Below, one piece after another: positions 14,044-21,552 of a stretch of 23,263 nucleotides of DNA. The notes under the pieces were generated by a model. That model did not search any database. It worked only from the letters and a program-made list of their open reading frames with translations, and was not told the origin of the DNA. This DNA is from Hymenobacter sp. Lineage in GTDB: Bacteria; Bacteroidota; Bacteroidia; Cytophagales; Hymenobacteraceae. The stretch is from the NCBI GenBank assembly GCA_025362615.1, contig JANYFQ010000438.1:1-23263 (forward strand), in the 5' to 3' direction. Position 1 is the stretch's first letter; every line of letters starts with the position of its first letter. Both the position numbers and the translations under genes were made by a program.

Positions 14044-14112
14044 TAAATTGACTGCCAGTAATAATTTTAGCTTTTTGAGGAGCGGCAACCAGCGGAATTA
14101 GCGGCTGTGCCG

Positions 14113-14120
14113 TAAATTTG
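14113..14120 (+). promoter_or_regulatory. Probable rocD promoter, -7 element
   Basis: TAAATTTG matches TAnnTTTG exactly and lies 33 nt before the ATG. It overlaps a TTG at 14118 that would otherwise be a possible start, and so rules that start out. The 11-mer GTAAATTTGGG is repeated at the antitoxin gene (16680-16690). No convincing -33 is seen. Confidence 0.6.
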
Positions 14121-14153
14121 GGAGCTACTCAACCCGCCCCAATTCCCAACCCC

Positions 14154-15404
14154 ATGCTCACCGCCGCTCCCACCCAAACCGATGCCCGTTCCGCGCAACT
14201 CATGGCGCTCGAAGACCAGTACGGTGCCCACAACTACCACCCGCTGCCCGTGGTGCTGAGCCGGGGCGAAGGCGTGCATTTGTGGGACGTGGAGGACAAG
14301 CATTATTTCGACTTTTTATCGGCTTATTCGGCTGTTAATCAAGGGCATTGCCACCCGCGCATCATTGGTGCGCTCACCGAGCAGGCCCGGCGGCTCACGC
14401 TCACGAGCCGGGCTTTTTTCAACGACCAGCTCGGGGCGGCCGAAAAGCAGCTCTGCGAGCTGTTTGGCTACGACAAGGCGCTGCTGATGAACTCCGGGGC
14501 CGAGGCCGTAGAAACGGCCCTTAAGCTGGCCCGCAAATGGGGCTACCAGGAAAAAGGCATCGCCCCCAACCAAGCACGTATTCTGGTGGCCGAGCACAAC
14601 TTTCACGGGCGCACCACGGGCATCATTTCCTTCAGTACCGACGGCGAGAGCACAGGCGGCTTCGGGCCGTTTGTGCCGGGCTACCAAGTGGTGCCTTACA
14701 ACGATGTTGAGGCCCTGGAGGCGGCCCTGGCCGACCCGCACGTTTGCGGCTTTTTGGTCGAACCCATTCAGGGTGAGGCCGGGGTGATGGTGCCGGCCGT
14801 GGGCTACCTGGCCCAGGCGGCGGCGCTGTGCCGGGCGCACAACGTATTGTTCATGGCCGACGAAATTCAGACCGGGCTGGGGCGCACGGGCAAGTTGCTC
14901 TGTTGCGACCACGAGGCCGTTCACGCCGACATTCTTATTTTAGGTAAAGCCCTGAGCGGTGGGGTGTTGCCGGTGTCGGCGGTGCTGGCCGCCGACCGGA
15001 TTATGCTCACCATCCAGCCCGGTCAGCACGGCTCCACTTTTGGAGGCAACCCGCTGGCCTGCGCCGTGATGCGGGCCGCGCTCGACGTGCTGGCCGACGA
15101 AAACCTGGCCGCCAACGCCGCCCGCCTGGGCGAGCTTTTCCGGCAGAGGATGCGCCAACTGCAAGCCCAGCGCCCCGACGTGGTGACGCTTGTGCGCGGC
15201 AAGGGCCTGCTCAACGCCATCATCATCGCGCCCGCCGCCGACGGCCGTACCGCCTGGGACGTGTGCGTCAGCCTCATGGAAGCCGGTTTGCTGGCCAAGC
15301 CCACGCACGGCGACATCATCCGCTTCGCGCCCCCGTTGGTGATAACGGAGGAGCAAATGCACGAGGCGTGCGATGTGATTGTAGGCGTTGTGATGGCTTT
15401 TTGA
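14154..15404 (+). CDS. rocD: Ornithine aminotransferase
   Basis: This 416-residue PLP class-III aminotransferase moves the delta-amino group of ornithine to 2-oxoglutarate, giving glutamate-semialdehyde for proline or glutamate formation. NYHPLPVVLSRGEGVHLWDVE (residues ~28-48, abbreviated) is the OAT N-terminal signature. Others are YSAVNQGHCHP, the phosphate loop MNSGAEAVETALKLARKWGY (114-118 SGAEA), EHNFHGRTTGIISFS, EPIQGEAGV, ADEIQTGLGRTGK with Asp236, and the Schiff-base Lys265 in LILGKALSGG. The length is typical of the family. An FAD amino-acid oxidoreductase-like gene follows after 74 bases that contain an inverted repeat, suggesting shared amino-acid catabolism, though co-transcription is unproven. 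Confidence 0.94.
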   Translation: MLTAAPTQTDARSAQLMALEDQYGAHNYHPLPVVLSRGEGVHLWDVEDKHYFDFLSAYSAVNQGHCHPRIIGALTEQARRLTLTSRAFFNDQLGAAEKQLCELFGYDKALLMNSGAEAVETALKLARKWGYQEKGIAPNQARILVAEHNFHGRTTGIISFSTDGESTGGFGPFVPGYQVVPYNDVEALEAALADPHVCGFLVEPIQGEAGVMVPAVGYLAQAAALCRAHNVLFMADEIQTGLGRTGKLLCCDHEAVHADILILGKALSGGVLPVSAVLAADRIMLTIQPGQHGSTFGGNPLACAVMRAALDVLADENLAANAARLGELFRQRMRQLQAQRPDVVTLVRGKGLLNAIIIAPAADGRTAWDVCVSLMEAGLLAKPTHGDIIRFAPPLVITEEQMHEACDVIVGVVMAF

Positions 15405-15409
15405 TTAGC

Positions 15410-15484
15410 TCGCACAGAGTTCACAGAGTTTCACGGAGTACCAACGTCAAAAAAACGCTTCTTAACGCTGTGAACTCTGTGCGA
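15410..15484 (+). repeat. 17-bp inverted repeat with 9-nt-period array, covering a start codon
   Basis: TCGCACAGAGTTCACAG (15410-15426) is the exact inverse of 15468-15484, around a 41-nt loop. The left side reads as 9-mers (GCACAGAGT, TCACAGAGT, TTCACGGAGT). The right arm contains both in-frame GTG codons (15470 and 15479) that could start the FAD oxidoreductase, so an RNA hairpin would hide the start. Confidence 0.8.
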
Positions 15485-16627
15485 AATTTTTCCTACTGGG
15501 AACACCAAGCATTTTTTGGCCCGGCCGATGTCGCTATTATCGGCGCGGGGCTGGTGGGCCTCACAGCGGCGTTGTACTTGAGGGAGCGCCGCCCCAACTG
15601 GCGCATCGTGGTGCTGGAGCGCGGGGCACTGCCAGCCGGGGCTAGTACCAAAAACGCGGGTTTCGCCTGTTTCGGCTCAGTTTCGGAACTCATGGAGCAG
15701 GAGCAGCGCGGCGACTTGCAGGCCGTGGTGGCCGCCCGCTGGCAGGGCCTGCGGCGGCTGCGCGAACTGCTGGGCGATGAGGCGCTGGACTACCGACCCG
15801 TGGGCGGCTACGAGTTGTTTCGGGACGGCCCTGACGATGCGCTGGCGGCCGACTGCACGGCCCGCATTGGCCACTTCAACGATTTACTGGGGCCGATAAT
15901 CGGCACCCGCGACATTTTTCGGCCGGTGCCAGGCGTGGGCCGTCGCGTCGGGCTGGCCGGGGTAGGCACCGTCATCGAAAACACGCAGGAGGGCAGCCTC
16001 GACGCGGGCCGCATGGTGCGGACGCTGCTGGCCCGCGCCTGGGCCGCCGACGTGCCCGTGCTTACCGGCTGCGCCGTGACGGGCCTTGAGGCCGCCGCTA
16101 CTTCCGGCCCCGTGCGCCTGCACCTGGCCAATGGCATTGCCCTCGAAGCTGGCCAAATCTTGCTGGCCACCAACGCCTTCGCCCCCGAACTATTCCCGGC
16201 CCTGCCCGTGGTGCCCGGCCGGGGCCAGGTGCTCGTGACGGAGCCGCTGCCCGGCCGCCGCCTGCCCGGCACCTTTCATTACGACCACGGCTACACCTAC
16301 TTCCGCCAACTGCCCGACCACCGGATTTTGCTCGGCGGCGGCCGGCACCTCGACTTTGCCGCCGAAGCCACCACCGTGCCCGGCCTCACCGACACGGTAC
16401 TGGCGTACCTCGAAAACCTGCTGCACGAAGTCATTACGCCTGGCCTGCGGCCCCGCATCGACTTCCGTTGGAGCGGCGTGATGGGCTTCGGCCCCGCCCT
16501 GGCCCCGATGCTGGACTGGGTGCAGCCCGGTGTGCTGGCCGCCGTGCGCTGCAACGGCATGGGCGTGGCGCTGGGAGCCGGGCTGGGGTGGCAGGCGGCG
16601 CAGAAGCTGGCCACGGTGGTACACTGA
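15479..16627 (+). CDS. FAD-dependent oxidoreductase, DadA/glycine-oxidase-like
   Basis: This 382-residue flavoprotein belongs to the DAO superfamily, which oxidises amines or amino acids. The FAD-binding motif is VAIIGAGLVGLTAALYLRER near the N-terminus (GxGxxG). GASTKNAGFACFG is the flavin-proximal motif, GRGQVLVTEPL and YFRQLPDHRILLGGGRHLDF form the second conserved block, and GVMGFGPALAPML with CNGMGVALGAGLG is the C-terminal FAD contact. The N-terminal SYWEHQAFFGP phrase fits Bacteroidota homologues that begin just before it. No ATG is available there, so I use GTG 15479; GTG 15470 is the alternative. Both lie inside an inverted-repeat arm. The substrate is unknown. The position after rocD suggests amino-acid catabolism. 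Confidence 0.88.
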   Translation: MRNFSYWEHQAFFGPADVAIIGAGLVGLTAALYLRERRPNWRIVVLERGALPAGASTKNAGFACFGSVSELMEQEQRGDLQAVVAARWQGLRRLRELLGDEALDYRPVGGYELFRDGPDDALAADCTARIGHFNDLLGPIIGTRDIFRPVPGVGRRVGLAGVGTVIENTQEGSLDAGRMVRTLLARAWAADVPVLTGCAVTGLEAAATSGPVRLHLANGIALEAGQILLATNAFAPELFPALPVVPGRGQVLVTEPLPGRRLPGTFHYDHGYTYFRQLPDHRILLGGGRHLDFAAEATTVPGLTDTVLAYLENLLHEVITPGLRPRIDFRWSGVMGFGPALAPMLDWVQPGVLAAVRCNGMGVALGAGLGWQAAQKLATVVH

Positions 16628-16680
16628 AACAGCCGCTGCCGCGTTGTGCTGGGCCTGAGCAAAAACAACTTTTTTTCAGG

Positions 16681-16688
16681 TAAATTTG
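16681..16688 (+). promoter_or_regulatory. -7 promoter element directly before the antitoxin start
   Basis: TAAATTTG matches TAnnTTTG exactly and ends 3 nt before the ATG at 16692, so the transcript would begin at or next to the start codon (leaderless or nearly so). The -33 region is AT-rich (T7 at 16671-16677) without a spaced TTTG. Confidence 0.5.
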
Positions 16689-16691
16689 GGC

Positions 16692-16913
16692 ATGAAAACG
16701 TACACGCTCGACATTTTGCAAGCCGACGACGAGGAGATGGTAGCGGCCATTCTGGAGGCGCTTTCGCGGCGGGCGGTCATTCGTTTCAGTGCCGCTGAAC
16801 CCTGGTATTCAAGAACCCCTGCGTCGGTGTCGGAACTCAACGACCGTATTGCCGAGGCTGACCTTCAGCCCCGCATTTCTTTTGCCGAAGCCCGGCAGCG
16901 GCTGGGGTTATGA
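16692..16913 (+). CDS. Probable antitoxin of a RelE/ParE-type module
   Basis: This 73-residue protein (MKTYTLDILQADDEEMVAAI...) is acidic in its first half and ends with a helix (EADLQPRISFAEARQRLGL) that may embrace the toxin. It has no clear ribbon-helix-helix or HTH motif, so it may belong to the small DNA-binding-free antitoxins common in Bacteroidota. Its stop overlaps the start of the next gene as ATGA (16910-16913), the arrangement expected of an antitoxin-toxin operon. A TTG six bases upstream is inside the -7 box and is rejected as a start. The function rests mainly on the partner. Confidence 0.75.
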   Translation: MKTYTLDILQADDEEMVAAILEALSRRAVIRFSAAEPWYSRTPASVSELNDRIAEADLQPRISFAEARQRLGL

Positions 16914-17245
16914 GCGATGAGGTGCCCACTCGAGTGGTCGACATGGCCCCGGATTTTATGAATGGTCTGGCCGAAATCCAGCAGTTCATGGCCCGTTATA
17001 ATCCTTTGAAAGCTCGGCGTTTGACGACAGCTATCATGGATTTCGCTTACAATACAGTCGGGGCCTTTCCGTTGGCTCACCCCCGTCATTCACTCCCCAA
17101 ACACCCAACGGCTGATTACCGACGAGCTATTTTTCGCCGCGACTATATTCTTGTTTACCGCGTGACGCTTGATAAGGTCACGTTTCTGCTTGTTTACAGC
17201 GCGTTGGGCGTGCCCAAAGAGTTGGATTTGCCCGTAGAAGATTGA
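16910..17245 (+). CDS. RelE/ParE-superfamily toxin
   Basis: This 111-residue protein has the RelE/ParE outline: an N-terminal strand, two helices (DFMNGLAEIQQFMARYNPLKARRLTTAIMDF, positions ~15-45) and a C-terminal sheet with YRRAIFRRDYILVYRV and KVTFLLVYSALG. RxxxxxDYILVYRV is the family's hallmark core; the Arg/Tyr residues are candidates for the active surface. ParE toxins poison gyrase and RelE toxins cut mRNA on the ribosome; I cannot tell which applies. Translation is coupled to the antitoxin by a 4-nt overlap. It is convergent with the amidase gene, 51 bases away. Confidence 0.88.
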   Translation: MSDEVPTRVVDMAPDFMNGLAEIQQFMARYNPLKARRLTTAIMDFAYNTVGAFPLAHPRHSLPKHPTADYRRAIFRRDYILVYRVTLDKVTFLLVYSALGVPKELDLPVED

Positions 17246-17296
17246 AATAGTGGGTGAGTGGACCCCCTTCCGCGCTACCGTTCCAGACAGCCCGCC

Positions 17297-18181
17297 TCAC
17301 CCGCCCCCGCCTTCCAGCTCGTCTTTGTACTCGCGGAAGGCCCGGAAGATGGCCGTGGCCATTTGCGTTTGGTGGGTTTTGTCGTTGAGAAATTTCTCCT
17401 CGGTGGGGTTGGTGAGGAAGCCCGACTCGATGAGGACCGAGGGCATGGTCGATTTCCAGAGCACCAGAAAACCGGCTTGTTTTACGCCCCGGCTGCTGCG
17501 CTGGGCGTGGGTGCGAAACTGCCTATCAATGCGTTGGGCGAAGCGCAGGCTGTTGGTGACGTAGGCCGACTGAAACAGTGAAAACAGGATGTGCGACTGC
17601 GGCGACTGCGGGTCGAAGCCGCCGTAGCGGCTCTGGTAGTTATCTTCTTGCAGGATGACGGCGTTTTCGCGCTGGGCCACGCCGAGGTTGGCGGCGGTTT
17701 TGTGCAGGCCCATCGTCCAGACTTCGGTGCCGTGGCTCTGGCGGGGGCCGGCGTTGCAATGCACCGAGATGAAGAGGTCGGCGTGGGCGCGGTTGGCGAT
17801 GGCGGCGCGTTCGGCCAGCTCCACGAACACGTCGGTTTTGCGGGTGTAGATGACTTTTACGCCGGGCATGGAGTCTTCGATTTGCCGGCCCAGGCTTTTG
17901 ATGATGGCCAGGGCCACGTCGGCCTCGCGGGCGCTGGCCCCGGCGCAGCCCCGGTCTTTGCCGCCGTGCCCGGCATCGAGGACGACGGTGCGGAAGCGGT
18001 ATTTTTTAGTGCTTTTTTCGGTGCTTAGTGCCTGGTGCTTGGGGCTTAGTACTTGGGGGTTGATGCTGTGGAATTTGGATTTGATGCCGCCCGTGGGACC
18101 AGGGGCCGAAAAACCGAACGTCAGCCCCCAAGCACTAAGCACTAAGCACCAGGCACCGAATAAAAGGGCAATAATTCGCAC
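17297..18181 (-). CDS. N-acetylmuramoyl-L-alanine amidase (Amidase_3)
   Basis: This 294-residue zinc amidase cuts the bond between MurNAc and the stem peptide of peptidoglycan. The catalytic domain runs from residue ~61 to the end. Zinc ligands are His72 (VVLDAGHGGKDRG), Glu86 (AREADVAL) and His141 (FISVHCNAG), and the catalytic Glu252 lies in VLIESGFLTNPTEE. Residues 1-24 (a GTG start, RIIALLFGAWCLVLSAWGLTFGF) form a plausible signal peptide, and residues 25-60 a linker. Both are encoded by an inverted pair of heptamer arrays (18019-18158), unlike anything in the catalytic domain. No in-frame ATG occurs before residue ~104, so GTG is the best start. It is divergent from lptD, an arrangement known in Bacteroidota. 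Confidence 0.92.
   Translation of the reverse strand: MRIIALLFGAWCLVLSAWGLTFGFSAPGPTGGIKSKFHSINPQVLSPKHQALSTEKSTKKYRFRTVVLDAGHGGKDRGCAGASAREADVALAIIKSLGRQIEDSMPGVKVIYTRKTDVFVELAERAAIANRAHADLFISVHCNAGPRQSHGTEVWTMGLHKTAANLGVAQRENAVILQEDNYQSRYGGFDPQSPQSHILFSLFQSAYVTNSLRFAQRIDRQFRTHAQRSSRGVKQAGFLVLWKSTMPSVLIESGFLTNPTEEKFLNDKTHQTQMATAIFRAFREYKDELEGGGG
18019..18158. repeat. 7-nt-period arrays in inverted pair inside the amidase 5' end
   Basis: Left, 18019-18060, reads as heptamers of the type GTGCTTA, GTGCCTG, GTGCTTG, GGGCTTA, GTACTTG. Right, 18125-18158, is the inverted version (CCAAGCA, CTAAGCA, CTAAGCA, CCAGGCA). Both are within the amidase frame and encode residues ~41-54 and ~8-19. Confidence 0.8.
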
Positions 18182-18189
18182 AGAGGTCG

Positions 18190-18223
18190 TTTGGAAGGGG
18201 CGGGCAGCGGTTGGCTACCTTTG
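18190..18223 (+). promoter_or_regulatory. lptD promoter (Bacteroidota type)
   Basis: TTTG (18190-18193), 22 nt and TACCTTTG (18216-18223) predict a start near 18230 and a leader of about 34 nt to the GTG at 18264. On the other strand TAATTTTG (18232-18239) is a candidate -7 for the amidase, so the two divergent promoters interlock. Confidence 0.65.
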
Positions 18224-18263
18224 TAAAAGCTCAAAATTAACGTAATTACCACTTATCCATCCC

Positions 18264-21251
18264 GTGACTCTTCCTTTAATCGTTAGCCAGGCGGCGGGCG
18301 GCGGGCGCAGCGGGTGGCTTCGGGGGCTGCCGGGCAGCGGGCTACTGACGCTGCTGACGCTGCTGGCCGGCCCGGCGCTGGCCCAAACTACGGCCCCCGC
18401 GCCCAAGCCCGCCAAACCCGGCCAGCGGCCCGGCTCGGCCCCTACGCCGCCGGTGCGCTACCGCTCGCCCGACCCGCGCGACCCTGTTTCGTTGCCGCCG
18501 CCCGGCGTGGGCAACCCCGGCCAGGGCCGGGTGCCGGCCCCCAGCCGCCGCCCCGTGCCCGACACCCTGGCCGGCCCCGCCGCGCCCGCCGACACCGCCC
18601 GCCTCGTGCAAAGCGTGGGCGGCCCGCCCGATTCGCTCACCGTGAAAGCCCGCCGCAAGGGCCAGGTGGAAACGACGGTGAAGTACGCCGCCAAAGACTC
18701 CATCCAGTTCGACGTAGCCGACAAGGTGGCCCGCCTTTACAGCAAAGCCGCCGTACACTACGGCACCACCGACCTCAAGGCCGCCCTCATCACCGTGAAC
18801 TACGGGCAAAACACGATGCTGGCCGAAGGCAAAACCGACAGCCTCACCCGTAAACTAATCGACCGGCCGGTGTTTAAGGACGGCGACGGGCTCTACACGG
18901 CGGGCAAAATTGCCTACAACTTCAAAACCAAGCGCGGCAAAATCATCGAGGCCGTTACGCAGCAGGGCGAGGGCTACGTGAGCGCCGAAGTCATCAAAAA
19001 AACGCCTGATAATGAACTGTATGGCCTGCACGGCCGCTACACCACCTGCAACCTGGCGCACCCGCACTTCTACATCCAGGCCAGCAAAATGAAGGTGACG
19101 GGCAAGCAGGTCGTGACCGGGCCCTTCAACCTCGTGGTGGGCGACGTGCCCACGCCGCTGGGCTTTTTGTTCGGCTTCTTCCCCAAGCCCACCAAGGGGC
19201 GCGGCGCGGGGCTGCTTATTCCGACCTTCGGGCAGGCCGCCGACCGGGGCTATTACCTCACCAACGGCGGCTATTACTTTGCGCCCAACGACTACATCGG
19301 GGTGCGCCTGACGGGCGACATTTACGCCGGCAACGGCCAGACCACGCCCGGCGGCTACGGCGGCACGGCCGACGTGACCTACCTCAAGCGCTACACCTAC
19401 CAGGGCAATTTCAACTTCCGCTTCACCAACCGGCCCACCGCCCCGCTGCTCGTGAGCGACGGCCTTTCGGCCTCGCCCACGTACCTGCGGCCCCCGGCGG
19501 CCCAGACGTTCTGGCTCTCGTGGAGCCACACGCCGGTGCCCAAGCCGGGCGGCGGGCGGTTTTCGGCCTCGGTGCAGGCCGGCAGCACGAGCTTCAACCG
19601 GGTGAATAGTTTGGATGCGCGGCGGTTTTTGTCGCCTTCCTTCAGTTCCAGCATCAGCTACTCGAAACAGATTCGCAACGCGCCCGTCAATTACAGCGTC
19701 CGTCTGAGCCAGAGCCAGAACGTGCAAACCGGGGTCATGGACTTCATCCTGCCCGACGTGAGCCTCGGCGTGGCCCGCCAAACGCCTTACCAGTGGTTTA
19801 AGCTGCCCGCCCGGGGCAAATTTTACGAGCAGTTTGCCATCAGCTACAACCTCGTGGCCCAGAACAAGGTGAGCAACGTGGTGGCCGCCCGCTCGCTCAA
19901 CGGCCTGCCGCTGCTGGGCGGCAGCACCACGGCCACCCAGATTCCGCTGCGCTTCGGCAACCTCGGGGCGTTGTTCAGCAACGCCCAGAACGGCATTCAG
20001 CACACCTTTGGCCTCACGCTCGGCTCGTATACGCTGCTCAAAAACCTGCGCCTCACGCCCAGCGTGAGCTACGGCGAAACCTGGTACAACAAGCGCCTGA
20101 GCTACGCTTATCTGAAAGATGCCCAGGCCGTGCGGATTGACACGGCGCGGGGCTTTTTTCGGGAATACAACTACTCGGGCGGCCTGAGCCTGAACACCAC
20201 CTTTTACGGTACGGTGGTCCGCAAAAACAAAAACCGCTTCGTGCAGGCCATTCGCCACAAGGCCACGCCCAGCTTTAACTATTCCTATTCGCCCGATTTT
20301 ACCCGAAATACCAGCGCTTACCAGCCCTACGACGACCGCAACCTGCGCGGCCTCAGCGCCCTGGGCGCACAGTACGGCGGGCCGGGCAGCTTCCAGCGCT
20401 ACAACGGCTTTTTGTACCCGCCCGGCGGCGGCGGGCGGGTGAGTTCGTTGAGCTTCGCGCTCCAAAACTCGGTCGAGCTGAAGGTGCGCAACAAGGACGA
20501 CACCACCGGCACGGCCCCCACCCGCAAGGTGAGCCTGATTGACGCCCTCGATTTTGGCATCGGCTACAACTTCGCCGCCGACTCGCTCCGCCTCTCGCCG
20601 CTGAGCGTGAGCTTCCGGCGGCAGGTGGGCAAGTCGCTCAACATCAACGCCACCGCCACCTTCGACCCTTACCAGCGCGACAGCACCGGCCGCTTCCGCA
20701 ACAAGTATTTGTTCGACCAGGCCGGCACCAACCGCCGCCTGGCCCGCCTGAGCGCCGCCACCATCGGCATTACCTACACCCTCAACCCGGCCACGGGCAC
20801 CAAAAAAAGCGTCATCCCCCGCGCCGTGGCCCCGGCCAACGACCCCACCCTGGGCACCCCCGGCCCGATGGCGCTGTACGCCGACTACGTGGATTTCAGC
20901 ATTCCCTGGGAACTGGCCCTGACCTTCAACTCCACCTACACCGCCAGCAGCCCGCCGCTCACGCGGCGCTCGGTGGTGCCGCCCACCTTCGGCCTGGCCA
21001 CCGTGGGCGTGACGGGGGCCGTCAAACTCACCGAAAACCTGCGCCTCAACTACAACCTCGGCTACGATTTGGTGAACCAGTCCATCACCTACCCCAACAT
21101 CACGTTCTTCCGCGACCTGCACTGCTGGCAAATTGCCGGCAACTGGATTCCGCTGGGGCAAACGCGGGGCTTCAACGTCACCATCTCGGCCAAAAGCAGC
21201 CTCTTGCAGGACTTGAAGCTCAACCGCAACCGCTTCACGCAGTACCAGTAG
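18264..21251 (+). CDS. lptD: LPS-assembly outer-membrane protein LptD (Bacteroidota type)
   Basis: This 995-residue protein is the outer-membrane barrel that, with LptE, inserts lipopolysaccharide into the outer leaflet. A signal peptide (hydrophobic GLLTLLTLLAGPALA, cut before QTT at 41) is followed by a Pro/Ala-rich linker (41-115). An OstA-like jellyroll (about 123-260) has SIQFDVADKVARLYSKAAVHYG and GKIAYNFKTKRGKIIEA, and YTTCNLAHPHFYIQASKMKV (Cys262) is typical of Bacteroidota LptD. The remainder is a large barrel of alternating strands with many Tyr, Asn and Ser residues. The GTG at 18264 lies after the promoter and gives the signal peptide a basic N-region (RSGWLRG). The end overlaps the antisense open frame of the minisatellite. 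A 768-codon antisense frame within it is a GC artefact. Confidence 0.9.
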   Translation: MTLPLIVSQAAGGGRSGWLRGLPGSGLLTLLTLLAGPALAQTTAPAPKPAKPGQRPGSAPTPPVRYRSPDPRDPVSLPPPGVGNPGQGRVPAPSRRPVPDTLAGPAAPADTARLVQSVGGPPDSLTVKARRKGQVETTVKYAAKDSIQFDVADKVARLYSKAAVHYGTTDLKAALITVNYGQNTMLAEGKTDSLTRKLIDRPVFKDGDGLYTAGKIAYNFKTKRGKIIEAVTQQGEGYVSAEVIKKTPDNELYGLHGRYTTCNLAHPHFYIQASKMKVTGKQVVTGPFNLVVGDVPTPLGFLFGFFPKPTKGRGAGLLIPTFGQAADRGYYLTNGGYYFAPNDYIGVRLTGDIYAGNGQTTPGGYGGTADVTYLKRYTYQGNFNFRFTNRPTAPLLVSDGLSASPTYLRPPAAQTFWLSWSHTPVPKPGGGRFSASVQAGSTSFNRVNSLDARRFLSPSFSSSISYSKQIRNAPVNYSVRLSQSQNVQTGVMDFILPDVSLGVARQTPYQWFKLPARGKFYEQFAISYNLVAQNKVSNVVAARSLNGLPLLGGSTTATQIPLRFGNLGALFSNAQNGIQHTFGLTLGSYTLLKNLRLTPSVSYGETWYNKRLSYAYLKDAQAVRIDTARGFFREYNYSGGLSLNTTFYGTVVRKNKNRFVQAIRHKATPSFNYSYSPDFTRNTSAYQPYDDRNLRGLSALGAQYGGPGSFQRYNGFLYPPGGGGRVSSLSFALQNSVELKVRNKDDTTGTAPTRKVSLIDALDFGIGYNFAADSLRLSPLSVSFRRQVGKSLNINATATFDPYQRDSTGRFRNKYLFDQAGTNRRLARLSAATIGITYTLNPATGTKKSVIPRAVAPANDPTLGTPGPMALYADYVDFSIPWELALTFNSTYTASSPPLTRRSVVPPTFGLATVGVTGAVKLTENLRLNYNLGYDLVNQSITYPNITFFRDLHCWQIAGNWIPLGQTRGFNVTISAKSSLLQDLKLNRNRFTQYQ

Positions 21252-21268
21252 GGGCGGGGAGCGGCACC

Positions 21269-21551
21269 ACCTTCGCCAAGCTTACCGACAGGTCCGCCAC
21301 GCTTACCGACACCTTCGCTAGGCTTACCGACACCTTCGCCAGGCTTACCGACACCTTCGCCAGGCTTACCGACACCTTCGCCACGCTTACCGACACCTTC
21401 GCCACGCTTACCGACACCTTCGTTGGGCTTACCGACAGGTCCGCCAGGCTTACCGACAGGTCCGCCAGGCTTACTGACAGGTCCGCCAAGCCTACTGACA
21501 GGTCCGCCACGCTTACCGACACCTTCGCCAAGCCTCCCGACAGGTCCGTTG
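21269..21551. repeat. 21-nt minisatellite, 13 full units plus a partial
   Basis: Thirteen 21-nt units and a 10-nt remnant lie between lptD and the 21553 gene. Two unit types alternate in blocks, differing at the start: ACCTTCGCC (A) and AGGTCCGCC (B); the order is A B A A A A A A B B B B A B. All share GCTTACCGAC with few changes. On the minus strand they translate as heptads AKVSVSL (A) and ADLSVSL (B). That frame is the exact continuation of the 21553-21990 gene past its TAA and stays open to 21235. It lacks an ATG. There is no CRISPR spacer structure. Confidence 0.9.
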
Positions 21552-21552
21552 C

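Noticed and set aside
18855..21161. 768-codon open frame antisense to lptD
   Set aside because: The plus-strand frame is clearly LptD with signal peptide and OstA domain. The antisense frame is Val/Gly/Ala/Arg/His-rich, as expected of the complement of GC-rich coding sequence.
21269..21551. CRISPR array
   Set aside because: The units are directly adjacent without spacers and degenerate, and no cas genes are present. It is a minisatellite.
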